Below, in pieces: positions 19,370 to 29,865 of a DNA stretch of 64,000 bases. Source of the stretch: Sphingomonas sp. HMP6 (lineage in GTDB: Bacteria > Pseudomonadota > Alphaproteobacteria > Sphingomonadales > Sphingomonadaceae); NCBI RefSeq assembly GCF_013374095.1, contig NZ_AP022672.1, positions 3,489,501-3,553,500 on the forward strand, given 5' to 3'. Each line of letters starts with the position of its first letter. Position 1 is the first letter of the stretch. Both the position numbers and the translations under genes were made by a program. The notes below the pieces were generated by a model that worked only from the letters and a program-made list of their open reading frames with translations, made no database searches and had not been told where the DNA came from.

Positions 19370-21166
19370 TCACCCCTTGTAGAGCCCCTCCAGCCGTGCG
19401 CCGTAAACCTCTTTCAACACATGCCGGCGAATCTTCAGCGATGGCGTCAATTGCTCGTTATCGATGCCGAACGGTTCGTCGGCGAGCACGAAGCGGCGGA
19501 TGCGTTCGGTGACCGAGAGATCGGCATTCACGCGCTCGACCGCTTGGCCCAGCGCGGCGCGATATTCGCTGTCATCCGATAAGCGTTTGAAGTCGCAGCG
19601 CGCACCGCCCTTGGCGCAATATTCCTGCGTCCAGTCGGGATCGGGCACCAGCACCGCGACCATATACGGCCGCCGGTCGCCGAAGATCATCGCCTGCGCG
19701 ATTTCGGGCTGGAGCGTCAGCATCCCCTCGACCTTTTGCGGCGCGACATTCTCGCCCTTGTCGTTGACGAGAATGTCTTTCTTGCGATCGGTGATCTTGA
19801 TCCGGCCCTTGGCGTCGATCAGCCCGATGTCGCCGGTGTGGAGCCAGCCGTCTTTAAGGACGCGCGCGGTTTCGGCGTCGTTGCGCCAGTAGCCGTGCAT
19901 GACCAGCTCGCCGCGCACCAGGATCTCGCCATCCGCGGCGATCCGCACTTCGGTGTCGACCAAAGGCGGGCCGACCGTGTCCATCTTGAGCCCGACCTTG
20001 GGCCGGTTGCACGAGATGACGGGCGCGGATTCGGTCTGGCCGTAACCTTGCAGCACCGTGACTCCGATCGCCTCGAAGAAGGTGCCGATTTCGGGTGTCA
20101 GCGGCGCGCCGCCCGCGACCAGCGCCTTGATCCGCCCGCCGAAGCGCTGGCCGACCTTGGGCCGCAGCGTCACGCCCAGCAGCAGATCCATCGGCTTGTC
20201 GAGGAGGCCGGCATTGCCAGCCGCTTTTTTCGCACCCAGCATCTGTGCGCGGCTGAGCAGGAAACGCGAGAGCTTGCCCTGTTTTTCGACCGCTTTGGAA
20301 ATGCGCGTGCGCAACACTTCGAACAGGCGCGGTACGACGATCATCATCGTCGGGCGGACTTCCTCCATATTAGCGGCGAGCTTGTCGAGGCCCTCGCTAT
20401 AATAGATTTGCGCGCCCAGCCCGATCGGGAAATATTGCCCGCCAGTATGTTCGTAGGCGTGGCTGAGCGGCAGGAACGACAGGAAGATTTCGTCGTCCCA
20501 GCCGAAATCCTCCGAGATCACGGTGCAGCAGCCATTGACGTTGTGCAGGATCGCGCCGTGATGCTGCATCACCCCGCGCGGCGCGCCGCCGGTGCCGCTG
20601 GTGTAGATGATGCAGGCGGTGTCGTCGCGCTGCGCGGTCGCGACGATGCTCGATGGCTCAGCGGCATGTTCGGCAAGCAGCGTGTTCCATTGGTGGAATT
20701 CGAGCGCGCCCGACTGGGTCGCGCGTAAATCCTCGATGCCGATCACGACCTTCGCGCTGCTCGCGCGGATTGCGGCGGGCAACAGCGTCTTGGCGAGCTT
20801 CGCGGTCGAGACGATCACCGCCTTCGCCCCCGAATTCTCGATGATGTGCGTGTGGTCGCGCTCGGTATTGGTGGTGTAGGTCGGCACCGTGATGCACCCT
20901 GCGGCCATGATCGCGAGATCGGCGATGCACCATTCGGGGCGGTTTTCGCTGACCAGCATGACGCGGTCGCCGGGTTCGAGCCCAATCGCCTTAAGCCCTG
21001 CCGCAATGCTGGCGACTTGCCGCGCGGTTTCAGCCCAGCTGCGCGACACCCAGATACCGCCCGCCTTATGCCACAGGAACGGCGCGTCGCCTTTCTCTGC
21101 TGCGCGCGCGAGGAACATCGCGACCAAATTGGGGAAGTGTTCGAGCATGCGGACGGACTTGGACAA
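19370..21166 (-). CDS. Long-chain acyl-CoA synthetase (AMP-forming)
   Basis: 598 residues of the FAA1/FadD15 type. The adenylate-binding loop IIYTSGTGGAPRGVMQHHG is near residue 185, GYGQTESAPVIS near 375, GWLHTGDIG and the ITDRKKDILVNDKGENVAPQKVE hinge near 455-480, and the C-terminal lysine in LTPSLKIRRHVL. It activates long-chain fatty acids to acyl-CoA at the membrane. The third position of the P-loop STGxPKG is unusually Gly-Ala-Pro-Arg here, as in several sphingomonad homologues. Confidence 0.92.
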   Translation of the reverse strand: MSKSVRMLEHFPNLVAMFLARAAEKGDAPFLWHKAGGIWVSRSWAETARQVASIAAGLKAIGLEPGDRVMLVSENRPEWCIADLAIMAAGCITVPTYTTNTERDHTHIIENSGAKAVIVSTAKLAKTLLPAAIRASSAKVVIGIEDLRATQSGALEFHQWNTLLAEHAAEPSSIVATAQRDDTACIIYTSGTGGAPRGVMQHHGAILHNVNGCCTVISEDFGWDDEIFLSFLPLSHAYEHTGGQYFPIGLGAQIYYSEGLDKLAANMEEVRPTMMIVVPRLFEVLRTRISKAVEKQGKLSRFLLSRAQMLGAKKAAGNAGLLDKPMDLLLGVTLRPKVGQRFGGRIKALVAGGAPLTPEIGTFFEAIGVTVLQGYGQTESAPVISCNRPKVGLKMDTVGPPLVDTEVRIAADGEILVRGELVMHGYWRNDAETARVLKDGWLHTGDIGLIDAKGRIKITDRKKDILVNDKGENVAPQKVEGMLTLQPEIAQAMIFGDRRPYMVAVLVPDPDWTQEYCAKGGARCDFKRLSDDSEYRAALGQAVERVNADLSVTERIRRFVLADEPFGIDNEQLTPSLKIRRHVLKEVYGARLEGLYKG

Positions 21167-21224
21167 GGGTCTCTCCCGGGGGGCGTGCCGTGTTCGGCTA
21201 CGTGGATCGTGCTATTCGAGCGGA

Positions 21225-22970
21225 TTATTCGGGCGGGCGGATCGCAATCGAGCGGACGATGTGGGTGGTCTGACCGTCCTCGCGGATCGCGACGCCCTCG
21301 CTGCGCGGATCGGCGGCACCGACCCATTGGCCTTTCACGCGCTCGATCGCATTGGCTTTCAGTCCAAGCGGCGCGCTGACGATCTGCTCGCCGAGCGCTT
21401 GCAAGGTGGGGACCATCGCATCGAGCTGCGTGCCCTTTTCGGCGATGGCATTGCGTTTCGGCGCGTAAAGCAGGCCGAGCCCGATCGCGTCCTGCGCCGA
21501 AAGCTTCCAGTCGAGCACGCCGACCAGCGCCTTGGCGATCTGCGCGATGATCGTCGATCCGCCGGCCGCGCCGAGCGCGATGCGGACCTTGCCGTCGGGG
21601 CCATAGACGATCGTCGGCGCCATCGAACTGCGCGGTCGCTTGCCGCCCTGCACGCGGTTGGCGACGAGATAGCCGTCCTTGGCGGGGACGAAATCGAAAT
21701 CGGTGAGCTGATTATTGAGCATCGTGCCCTCAACCGACAGCCCCGACCCGAACGAGCTTTCGATCGTCGTGGTGACTTCGGCGACATTGCCGCGTCGGTC
21801 CACCGCGACAAGATCGGTCGTGCCGGGCAGATCTGCATTGGGGGCGGCAGTGCGCGGTGGCGCCCCGGGGGGCGTACCGGGGGCAACCGCGGTGATGCTG
21901 CGCTCAGTCGAAATCAGCGCCGAGCGGGAGGCGATATAGGCCGGGTCGAGCAACCCCTTGACCGGCACCGTCACATGGTCGGGGTCGCCGAGGTACAGGT
22001 CGCGGTCGGCGTAGGCGAGCCGCGAGGATTCGGCGAAGAGGTGCCATGCTACCGGCGAATCCTTGCCCAGCGCCGCCATGTCGAAGCGTTCGAGCTGTTT
22101 CAGGATCATCAGCACCGCGATCCCGCCCGACGACGGCGGGCCCATGCCACAAATCCTGTAGACACGGTACGTGCCGCACACCGGCGCACGTTCCTTGGCG
22201 CGATAGCCGGCAAGGTCGGCTAGCGTCATCTTGGACGGGTTCTTGCTCGCATCATTGACCGTCGCGACGATCTTCGCGGCGACCGGGCCGGTGTAGAAGG
22301 CGTTCGGGCCCTTGGTGGCAATCGCGGTGAAGAGGGCAGCCTGCTCGGGATTTTTCAGGATCGTGCCGGTCGCGACCGCTTTGCCATCCGGCCCGAAAAA
22401 ATGCGCCTTCGCCCACGGGTCGATATGCCGACCGTAATTGCCGATCCCGCCGTGCAGCCGCGGGCTGACCGCGAAGCCATCGCGCGCGAGCTTGATCGCC
22501 GGGCCGAACAACGTCGCCCAGGGCAGCTTGCCATAACGCTGATGCGCCAGTGCCATCATCCGGATGTTGCCGGGGACCCCGACGCTCCGCCCCCCCGGAA
22601 TCGCGGTGAAGACCGGCAGTGGTTTCCCGTCCGCGCCGTAGAACCATTTCTCGTCAGCCGCGGCGGGGGCTTGCTCGCGCCCGTCGAAGCTGGCGAGTTT
22701 GCCCGTGGTCGCATCGTGATAGACCATGAAACTGCCGCCGCCGATGCCGCTGCTTTGCGGCTCGACCACGTTGAGCGCGAGCATCGTCGCGATCGCGGCG
22801 TCGGTCGCGCTGCCGCCCTTGCGCAGGATGTCGACGCCGGCCGCCGCCGCGCGCGGATCGGCGGCACTGATCATGCCGAGGCTGGTGGTGGCCTTGGGCG
22901 GGGTGCGCTTCGCCTCGGCGACGGTAGGGGCGAGGACCAGAAGGGCGAGAGCGGCGAACGAGATTTTCAT
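21225..22970 (-). CDS. ggt: Gamma-glutamyltransferase
   Basis: 581 residues with a cleavable signal peptide (MKISFAALALLVLAPTVAEA). GGSFMVYHD and DGREQAPAAA belong to the large subunit. The precursor self-cleaves before the Thr of GTTDLVAVDRRGNVAEVTTTIESSFGSG (about residue 395), the catalytic nucleophile, and the small subunit carries GGSTIIAQIAKALVGVLDW. A periplasmic enzyme that hydrolyses glutathione and transfers gamma-glutamyl groups. Confidence 0.95.
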   Translation of the reverse strand: MKISFAALALLVLAPTVAEAKRTPPKATTSLGMISAADPRAAAAGVDILRKGGSATDAAIATMLALNVVEPQSSGIGGGSFMVYHDATTGKLASFDGREQAPAAADEKWFYGADGKPLPVFTAIPGGRSVGVPGNIRMMALAHQRYGKLPWATLFGPAIKLARDGFAVSPRLHGGIGNYGRHIDPWAKAHFFGPDGKAVATGTILKNPEQAALFTAIATKGPNAFYTGPVAAKIVATVNDASKNPSKMTLADLAGYRAKERAPVCGTYRVYRICGMGPPSSGGIAVLMILKQLERFDMAALGKDSPVAWHLFAESSRLAYADRDLYLGDPDHVTVPVKGLLDPAYIASRSALISTERSITAVAPGTPPGAPPRTAAPNADLPGTTDLVAVDRRGNVAEVTTTIESSFGSGLSVEGTMLNNQLTDFDFVPAKDGYLVANRVQGGKRPRSSMAPTIVYGPDGKVRIALGAAGGSTIIAQIAKALVGVLDWKLSAQDAIGLGLLYAPKRNAIAEKGTQLDAMVPTLQALGEQIVSAPLGLKANAIERVKGQWVGAADPRSEGVAIREDGQTTHIVRSIAIRPPE

Positions 22971-23027
22971 AGGGCGACCGTAACGCTCTTAGCCGGAGAG
23001 GCAAACCCTCCGCGAAGCGAAGGGCGG

Positions 23028-24092
23028 TTAAGCGCTTTGCGAAGCGGTGCCCACGGCTTCAGCGACAGTCGCGAAGCCGTCGCGGTGCAGGTTTTCCGCA
23101 AGGCCGCGCACAATACGGCGGGCGAGGCCGGGGCCGTGGTACACAAGCGCTGTGTAGAGTTGCACCAGGCTCGCACCGGCGCGAATGCGGGCATAGGCTT
23201 CGTCGGCGCTGTCGATGCCGCCGACCGAGATCAATGGCATCGTTCCCCCGGTCGCCTGGCGGAAATCGGTCAGGCGCTGGCGTGCGAGGATGGCGAGCGG
23301 TGCGCCGGACAGGCCGCCCGTTTCGCTCGCGTGGGAGGAGCGCAGCGACGGGCGCGAAATGGTCGTGTTGCTGACGATCAGCGCGTCGATATGATGCTCG
23401 GTTGCGGCGCGTGCGATCGCGTCGATCGCCACCGCGTCGAGATCGGGCGCGACCTTCAGGAACAGGCGCGGACGCTCGATCGGCGCGCGTCGTGCGGCGT
23501 CGCAGGCGGCGAGCAGGTCGGTAAGCTCCGATCCATGCTGCAAATCGCGCAAGCCCGGCGTGTTGGGGGAACTGATGTTGACGGTGATGTAGTCCGCGAC
23601 CGCCGCCGCCGCCGAGACACCGTGGACATAATCGGCGATGCGGTCGGCGGCATCCTTGTTCGCGCCGACATTGATGCCGAGGACGCCGCGCCGCTTCGCT
23701 GCCGATGCGCGCGGCAACGCAGCGGCAAGGCCGCCGTTGTTGAAGCCCATGCGGTTGATGACCGCCGCATCCTCGACCAGCCGGAACAACCGCGGCTTCG
23801 GGTTGCCCGGCTGGGGCAGGGGCGTGAGCGTGCCGATCTCGACGCTGCCAAACCCGAATCCGAAGAATCCGTCGATCGCACGGCCATCCTTGTCGACCCC
23901 CGCCGCCAGCCCGACCGGATTGAGAAAGTCGAGGCCCGCGACCGTCGTGCGCAAACTTGCGGGGGCGTTGCCGCGCGAAAATCGCGGTGCCGCCGCGAGC
24001 ATCTGGATCGTGAGCGTATGCGCACGCTCCGCTTCGATCGCGAACAGGGCCGGGCGGAGGAGCGAGAACAGCATCGCCCGCGCTGATGGCAT
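23028..24092 (-). CDS. pyrD: Dihydroorotate dehydrogenase (quinone)
   Basis: 354 residues of the class 2, membrane-associated form. The amphipathic N-terminal helix (LFSLLRPALFAIEAERAHTLTIQML) reaches the quinone pool. FMN-binding elements are LDFLNPVGLAAGVDKDGRAIDG, IGTLTPLPQPGNPKPR, NINVGANKD-type loops, the NISSPNTPGLRDLQ motif with its catalytic Ser, and the SVGGIDSADEA / VQLYTALVYHGP phosphate site. Catalyses the fourth step of pyrimidine synthesis. Confidence 0.96.
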   Translation of the reverse strand: MPSARAMLFSLLRPALFAIEAERAHTLTIQMLAAAPRFSRGNAPASLRTTVAGLDFLNPVGLAAGVDKDGRAIDGFFGFGFGSVEIGTLTPLPQPGNPKPRLFRLVEDAAVINRMGFNNGGLAAALPRASAAKRRGVLGINVGANKDAADRIADYVHGVSAAAAVADYITVNISSPNTPGLRDLQHGSELTDLLAACDAARRAPIERPRLFLKVAPDLDAVAIDAIARAATEHHIDALIVSNTTISRPSLRSSHASETGGLSGAPLAILARQRLTDFRQATGGTMPLISVGGIDSADEAYARIRAGASLVQLYTALVYHGPGLARRIVRGLAENLHRDGFATVAEAVGTASQSA

Positions 24093-24181
24093 CGGTGCGC
24101 GGCAAGGTCAAAGGTCGTTCGCTCTCACCGCTCCGGCGCACCGGCGCACCGGCGATGTTTCGCCGTTCCGTGGCGACTTCG

Positions 24182-24187
24182 TACAAT
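24182..24187 (+). promoter_or_regulatory. Candidate -10 box for the sRNA at 24194
   Basis: TACAAT lies 7 nt before the proposed transcript start, with TTCGCC at 24159-24164 at a 17-nt spacing as a weak -35. Placement between divergent pyrD and the candidate sRNA fits a plus-strand promoter. Confidence 0.35.
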
Positions 24188-24193
24188 ACGCGG

Positions 24194-24292
24194 GCGTGGG
24201 ATGGTGGTTGAACGGGGTTGCGACCCAAGGGGCCGCCGCAAGGTGCCCCTTTCCTCCGGCCCGGTCAGCACGTCTGACCGGGCCTTTTTTTT
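24194..24292 (+). ncRNA. Candidate small RNA with exposed anti-Shine-Dalgarno loop
   Basis: This 99-nt stretch has no reading frame but ordered RNA structure. A GGGT-UGCG-ACCC tetraloop hairpin lies at 24215-24226. A stem AAGGGGC/GCCCCTT lies at 24227-24233 and 24245-24251. Unpaired UCCUCC follows at 24252-24257, then a strong terminator at 24258-24292. Alphaproteobacterial trans-acting sRNAs often show such CCUCC motifs that pair with mRNA ribosome sites. It could instead be an attenuator leader of the rrf2-suf operon 95 bp downstream. I recognise no named RNA family. Confidence 0.55.
24258..24292 (+). terminator. Strong intrinsic terminator
   Basis: GGCCCGGTCAG (24258-24268), loop CACGT, and CTGACCGGGCC (24274-24284) form a perfect 11-bp GC-rich stem followed by eight T residues (24285-24292). 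It is the clearest factor-independent terminator in the window. No protein gene on this strand ends nearby, which is the main reason to propose an RNA gene upstream of it. Confidence 0.9.
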
Positions 24293-24326
24293 GCTTTCAT
24301 CGCGACCCCGGCGCGCGCGGCAGGGC

Positions 24327-24332
24327 TTGACC
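24327..24332 (+). promoter_or_regulatory. Candidate -35 of the suf operon promoter
   Basis: TTGACC lies 60 bp before the rrf2 start and 29 bp before the inverted repeat at 24356-24380. The -10 at 17-18 bp spacing (CATTTG) is poor, as expected for a promoter whose activity depends on a regulator; the operator would overlap the -10 or start site. Confidence 0.35.
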
Positions 24333-24355
24333 CGACTCGTTGGGAAGCCCATTTG

Positions 24356-24380
24356 CAATCGGAGCAATTCGTTCCGATTG
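24356..24380 (+). promoter_or_regulatory. Inverted repeat in front of rrf2 (putative autoregulatory operator)
   Basis: CAATCGGA (24356-24363) and TCCGATTG (24373-24380) are perfect inverted repeats with a 9-bp spacer, ending 6 bp before the ATG. Rrf2 regulators of SUF operons usually bind a palindrome at their own promoter, so this is the natural candidate. Being so close to the start, it could also act as an RNA hairpin on the ribosome site. Confidence 0.5.
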
Positions 24381-24386
24381 GATTTC

Positions 24387-24799
24387 ATGCGTCTTTCCAG
24401 CCTTGCCGACTATGCCGTCGTGATGATGTCCGCCGCTGCGCGGCATTGCGGTGGCGTGGCCAGGCTGAATGCAACGACGCTGGCGGAGGAAACCGGTCTG
24501 CCGCTCCCCACGGTGCAGAAGCTGGTCAGCCGCTTGTCGGCCGGTGGCTTGATCGAAAGCACGCGCGGCACCGGCGGCGGCTTTCGCCTGTCGCGCCCGG
24601 CCGCCGCGATCTCGCTCGCGGACATCATCGAAGCGGTCGAAGGGCCGATCGCGCTCACCACCTGCGTCGACGAAGGCCGCCACGATTGCGCGCTCGAGGG
24701 CGACTGCCGGGTGAAGCCGCATTGGAACGTTGTGAATGGCGCGGTGCGCGGTGCGCTCGACGGCGTTTCGCTCGCCAGCCTGTCTAGGATCCCTGCATA

Positions 24800-24800
<1 letters not shown>
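24387..24800 (+). CDS. Rrf2-family regulator of the SUF operon (IscR/SufR-like)
   Basis: 137 residues from the ATG at 24387. The winged helix-turn-helix is [19 protein letters not shown]...[27 protein letters not shown], then the Rrf2 wing [12 protein letters not shown]. Three cysteines ([23 protein letters not shown], about residues 94-107) match the Fe-S-binding cysteines of IscR-type proteins. It would sense cluster status and repress the suf genes. The TAA stop shares its final A with the sufB ATG at 24800 (TAATG), so the two are translationally coupled. Confidence 0.9.
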
Positions 24801-26280
<1,480 letters not shown>

Positions 26281-26284
<4 letters not shown>

Positions 26285-26670
26285 TCGCAGCCCTTGCCCT
26301 GATCGCGATGCCGACGTCGGAAGCGATGGATTTCGAGGGCCCAGTCGCGTCGATCGCCAAGTGTGACCGCACGGCGGTGACCAACACGGTCGCGGCGGCA
26401 ACCACGCGGCACAGCGATTTCCTGCTGGCCTCCTATCAGGAACAGCGCGCGATTGCGGTGGCGCGCGTCGAACTCGCCGAGCGGCGGCGCGTGTTGCATG
26501 CGAAGGAAGCCAAGGTCGATACCGAGCAGGGCCTGACGCTCGTCGCCGAAAGCCTCGACGACCGCGCCCAGGCCCTCGCCGACCAGCGCGCGCTCGATCA
26601 GGCCGAGCAGGACATGATGGCCTATTTCCGCACGCAATATCTGCGGCAATGCTCGGGGAAGGCGTCGTGA
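26281..26670 (+). CDS. Hypothetical exported helical protein between sufB and sufC
   Basis: 129 residues from a TTG that overlaps the sufB stop (TTGA). The N-terminus [15 protein letters not shown] looks like a short signal peptide; the mature part is Ala/Arg/Glu-rich and predicted helical or coiled-coil ([43 protein letters not shown]), with two cysteines (about 28 and 125). I recognise no domain. It is not part of usual suf operons and its position suggests co-expression rather than a known role in cluster assembly. Confidence 0.6.
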
Positions 26671-26689
26671 GGATGGCCGTCGCCAGCCT

Positions 26690-26778
26690 CCGTCATGCCG
26701 GACTTGTTCCGGCATCCACGGAGCCGCAAGCACTATCGCTCGTGGCGCGGTGGACCCCGGCACAAGGCCGGGGTGACG
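26690..26778. repeat. REP-like double hairpin
   Basis: Two hairpins are placed back to back: ATGCCGGA-CTTGT-TCCGGCAT (26695-26715) and ACCCCGGC-ACAAG-GCCGGGGT (26754-26774), bounded by CGTCA and TGACG. This is the typical structure of sphingomonad intergenic REP pairs. It lies inside the suf operon, just before the duplicated sufB tail, and may mark the edge of an insertion. Confidence 0.75.
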
Positions 26779-26783
26779 CAGCC

Positions 26784-26831
26784 GAGGCGCAGAAGTTGGT
26801 GGGGATTTCGCTTGAGGGGAGCGTGGGGTGA
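26784..26831 (+). pseudogene. Duplicated 3' end of sufB (remnant)
   Basis: The 48 bases match the end of sufB (26237-26284) at 37 positions. The encoded tail [19 protein letters not shown] differs from the sufB tail by one residue (Leu to Val), with most changes synonymous. It has no start of its own. The next gene begins at a GTG overlapping its TGA, just as the 26281 gene begins at the true sufB stop. The simplest reading is a fragment of a diverged sufB left by recombination. Confidence 0.75.
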
Positions 26832-27167
26832 GCGTCACTGAGGTTCAACGTCCCCTTCTCCGCGAAGCGTACGAGCTTGTCATCGATCGTTGGCCTGACA
26901 TTATCGAACCGGGTGCGAAGACCTTCCATCTTGATAATGGCTGCAACATGCGGCGACTGAACGAGATACATTATCCGATTGAGCGCTGGTTCGTTGGCGC
27001 GGATTTTCCGGCCGAAATCGACGCCATCATTGGTTCGGTCGAACACTACGTTTTTACAGGCATCCATGGCGCACTGCGGAACCTAACGGCGCTTCGTAAA
27101 GCTGATTTAGACTTCGAGGCCTTTGTGTCGAGGTTTGACGGGCATCCAAATTTTAAAGTGGTATCAA

Positions 27168-27181
<14 letters not shown>
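26828..27181 (+). CDS. Hypothetical protein between sufB remnant and sufC
   Basis: 117 residues from a GTG overlapping the stop of the sufB-tail remnant. The sequence (MSVTEVQRPLLREAYELVIDRWPDI..., FHLDNGCNMRRLNEIHYPIERWF) is soluble, with no signal or membrane segment, and I recognise no family. Its codon use is visibly less GC-biased than its neighbours (many T- and A-ending codons), suggesting later arrival. It runs 14 bp past the sufC start, so it is translated within the suf transcript. Confidence 0.65.
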
Positions 27182-27907
<726 letters not shown>

Positions 27908-27911
<4 letters not shown>

Positions 27912-28657
27912 GTTTTGCCGTCCCGACGCGGCGCGATGAAGCGTGGCGCTACTCCGATCTGGAGGCGGTCGCCTCGGTCTGGCCGGTGCCGGCGGCCGAA
28001 GTGATCGAGGTCGCTGCCGGTGAATCCGTTGCGCGCGTCATAGTGCAGGATGCCGCCACCGACGCCGTGGCGATCCGCGATTACCGCGTGATCCTGCGCG
28101 AGGGTGCGTCCGCGACCTTCCACGTGCTCAACACCGGCGGGGAGCTCGGCCGCGTGACGATCGACGTGACGTGCCATGCGGGTTCGCATTTCGAGCTTGG
28201 CGCGGCGATGCTGGGCGGCGGTGAGCAGACGCTCGAGATCGTCACGACGCTCAACCATATCGAGCCGAACTCGACCTCCAATCAGGTCGTGCGCTCGGTG
28301 CTCGGCGGGCGCGCGACGGGGTCGTATCTCGGCAAGGTCGCGGTCGCGCGGCATGCGCAGAAGACTGATGCGTCGCAATCGGTGAAAGCGATGCTGCTCA
28401 GCCGCACCGCCACCGCCAATGCCAAGCCGGAGCTCGAAATCTTCGCCGATGACGTGAAGTGCGCGCACGGCGCGACGGTCGGCGAGCTGGATGCCAACGC
28501 CCTGTTCTACCTCGCCTCGCGCGGCATCGCGCCGGCCGAGGCCAAGGCGATGCTGCTGCGCGCGTTCATCGGATCGGTGTTCGAAGGGATTGCCGACGAA
28601 GCCGAGCGCGCGCGCGTCGAGGCGGCGGCGCAAGCGGCTTTGGAGCGGATGTTGTGA
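27908..28657 (+). CDS. sufD: Fe-S cluster assembly protein SufD
   Basis: 249 residues, the shortened form usual in sphingomonads. It starts GTG/SFAVPTRRDEAWRYSDLEA with the RxExWRYTxL-like motif, then the beta-helix core with LNHIEPNSTSNQVVRSVLGG and KPELEIFADDVKCAHGATVGELD, which carries the conserved Cys/His of the SufB-SufD interface. Partner of SufB in the scaffold. Overlaps sufC and sufS. Confidence 0.95.
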
Positions 28658-29865
28658 ACCTGATGACGCAAACCCGTGCGCTCGACCACCTCGCCGATTT
28701 TCCGGCGATCCCGGCAGGCTGGGCGTATCTCGACACCGCGGCCACGGCGCAGAAGCCGCAAGTCGTGATCGACGCGATCACCCGCGCCTATGACACCAGC
28801 TACGCGACGGTGCACCGCGGCGTGTACCAACGCTCCGCCGACATGACGCTCGCTTATGAGGCAGCGCGGCGGACGGTTGCGGGCTTTATCGGCGCAGACA
28901 CCGACGAGATCGTCTTCGTGCGCGGTGCGACCGAGGGGATCAATCTCGTCGCGCAATGCTGGGCGGGTGAGCAGCTCAAGCCGGGCGACCGCATTCTGTT
29001 GAGCCAGCTCGAGCATCACAGCAACATCGTGCCGTGGCAGATGGTGGCCGAGCGCGTTGGCGCGCAGATCGACGTCATCCCGCTGACGCCCGATCACCGG
29101 ATCGATCTCGACGCGATGGCGGCGATGATCACGCCCGCTCACAAGCTCGTCGCGCTGGCGCATGTCTCGAATGTGCTTGGTTCGGTGCTCGATGCGCGCC
29201 GCGCCGCCGACATTGCGCATTCGGTCGGTGCCAAGATCCTGCTCGACGGCTGCCAGGCGGCGCCGCGCATGGCACTCGACATGGCGGCGCTTGATTGCGA
29301 TTTCTACGTGCTATCGGGGCATAAACTCTACGGCCCGACTGGAATCGGCGTGCTGTGGGCGCGCGCCGAATTGCTCGACGCGATGCCGCCGTGGCAGGGC
29401 GGCGGCGCGATGATCGACAAGGTCAGCTTTGCGGGGACGACCTACGCTCCGCCGCCGGGCCGGTTCGAGGCTGGCACGCCGCATATCGTCGGCGCGCTCG
29501 GGCTCGCCGCCGGGATCGACTATGTCGAGCGCATCGGGCTGGATCGCATCCATGCGCATGAGACCGCGCTGGTTGAAATGACCCGCGCGGCGCTTTCGCG
29601 GATCAACTCCGTGACGCTCTATGGCCCTGAAGATTCTGCCGGAATCGTCAGTTTCAGCATCGCAGGGGTGCATCCGCACGACATCGGCACCATCTTGGAT
29701 GAGGCACAGGTCGCGGTGCGCGCAGGGCATCACTGCGCGCAGCCCTTGATGGAATATCTCGGCGTCGATGCGACCGCGCGGGCGAGCTTCGGGGTCTATA
29801 ACAGCGCCGCCGATGTGGATGCGCTGGTACGCGGCATTGAAAGAGTAACGAGGATTTTCGGATGA
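28654..29865 (+). CDS. sufS: Cysteine desulfurase SufS
   Basis: 403 residues if read from the GTG at 28654, which overlaps the sufD stop and has GGAG 8 nt upstream; an ATG three codons on (28663) is the alternative. PLP enzyme of the SufS/CsdB class: LDTAATAQKPQVV, LEHHSNIVPWQ, the Schiff-base lysine in YVLSGHKLYGPTGIGVLW, and the persulfide cysteine in RAGHHCAQPLMEYLG near the C-terminus. Supplies sulfur for clusters. No SufE or SufU gene is visible in the window, so its sulfur acceptor is encoded elsewhere. Confidence 0.95.
   Translation: MNLMTQTRALDHLADFPAIPAGWAYLDTAATAQKPQVVIDAITRAYDTSYATVHRGVYQRSADMTLAYEAARRTVAGFIGADTDEIVFVRGATEGINLVAQCWAGEQLKPGDRILLSQLEHHSNIVPWQMVAERVGAQIDVIPLTPDHRIDLDAMAAMITPAHKLVALAHVSNVLGSVLDARRAADIAHSVGAKILLDGCQAAPRMALDMAALDCDFYVLSGHKLYGPTGIGVLWARAELLDAMPPWQGGGAMIDKVSFAGTTYAPPPGRFEAGTPHIVGALGLAAGIDYVERIGLDRIHAHETALVEMTRAALSRINSVTLYGPEDSAGIVSFSIAGVHPHDIGTILDEAQVAVRAGHHCAQPLMEYLGVDATARASFGVYNSAADVDALVRGIERVTRIFG

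Noticed and set aside
22401..24086. A 561-codon open frame antisense to ggt and pyrD
   Set aside because: Arg/Asp/Gly-rich composition and no domain; both genes on the other strand are complete with catalytic motifs.
24110..24160. Short tandem CGGCGCAC units
   Set aside because: Only two to three imperfect units just upstream of the candidate sRNA promoter; too short to call a repeat array or iterons.
26649..26831. A 60-codon open frame ending in a SufB-like tail
   Set aside because: Its first part reads through a REP palindrome; only the last 15 codons resemble a protein, so it is treated as a remnant.
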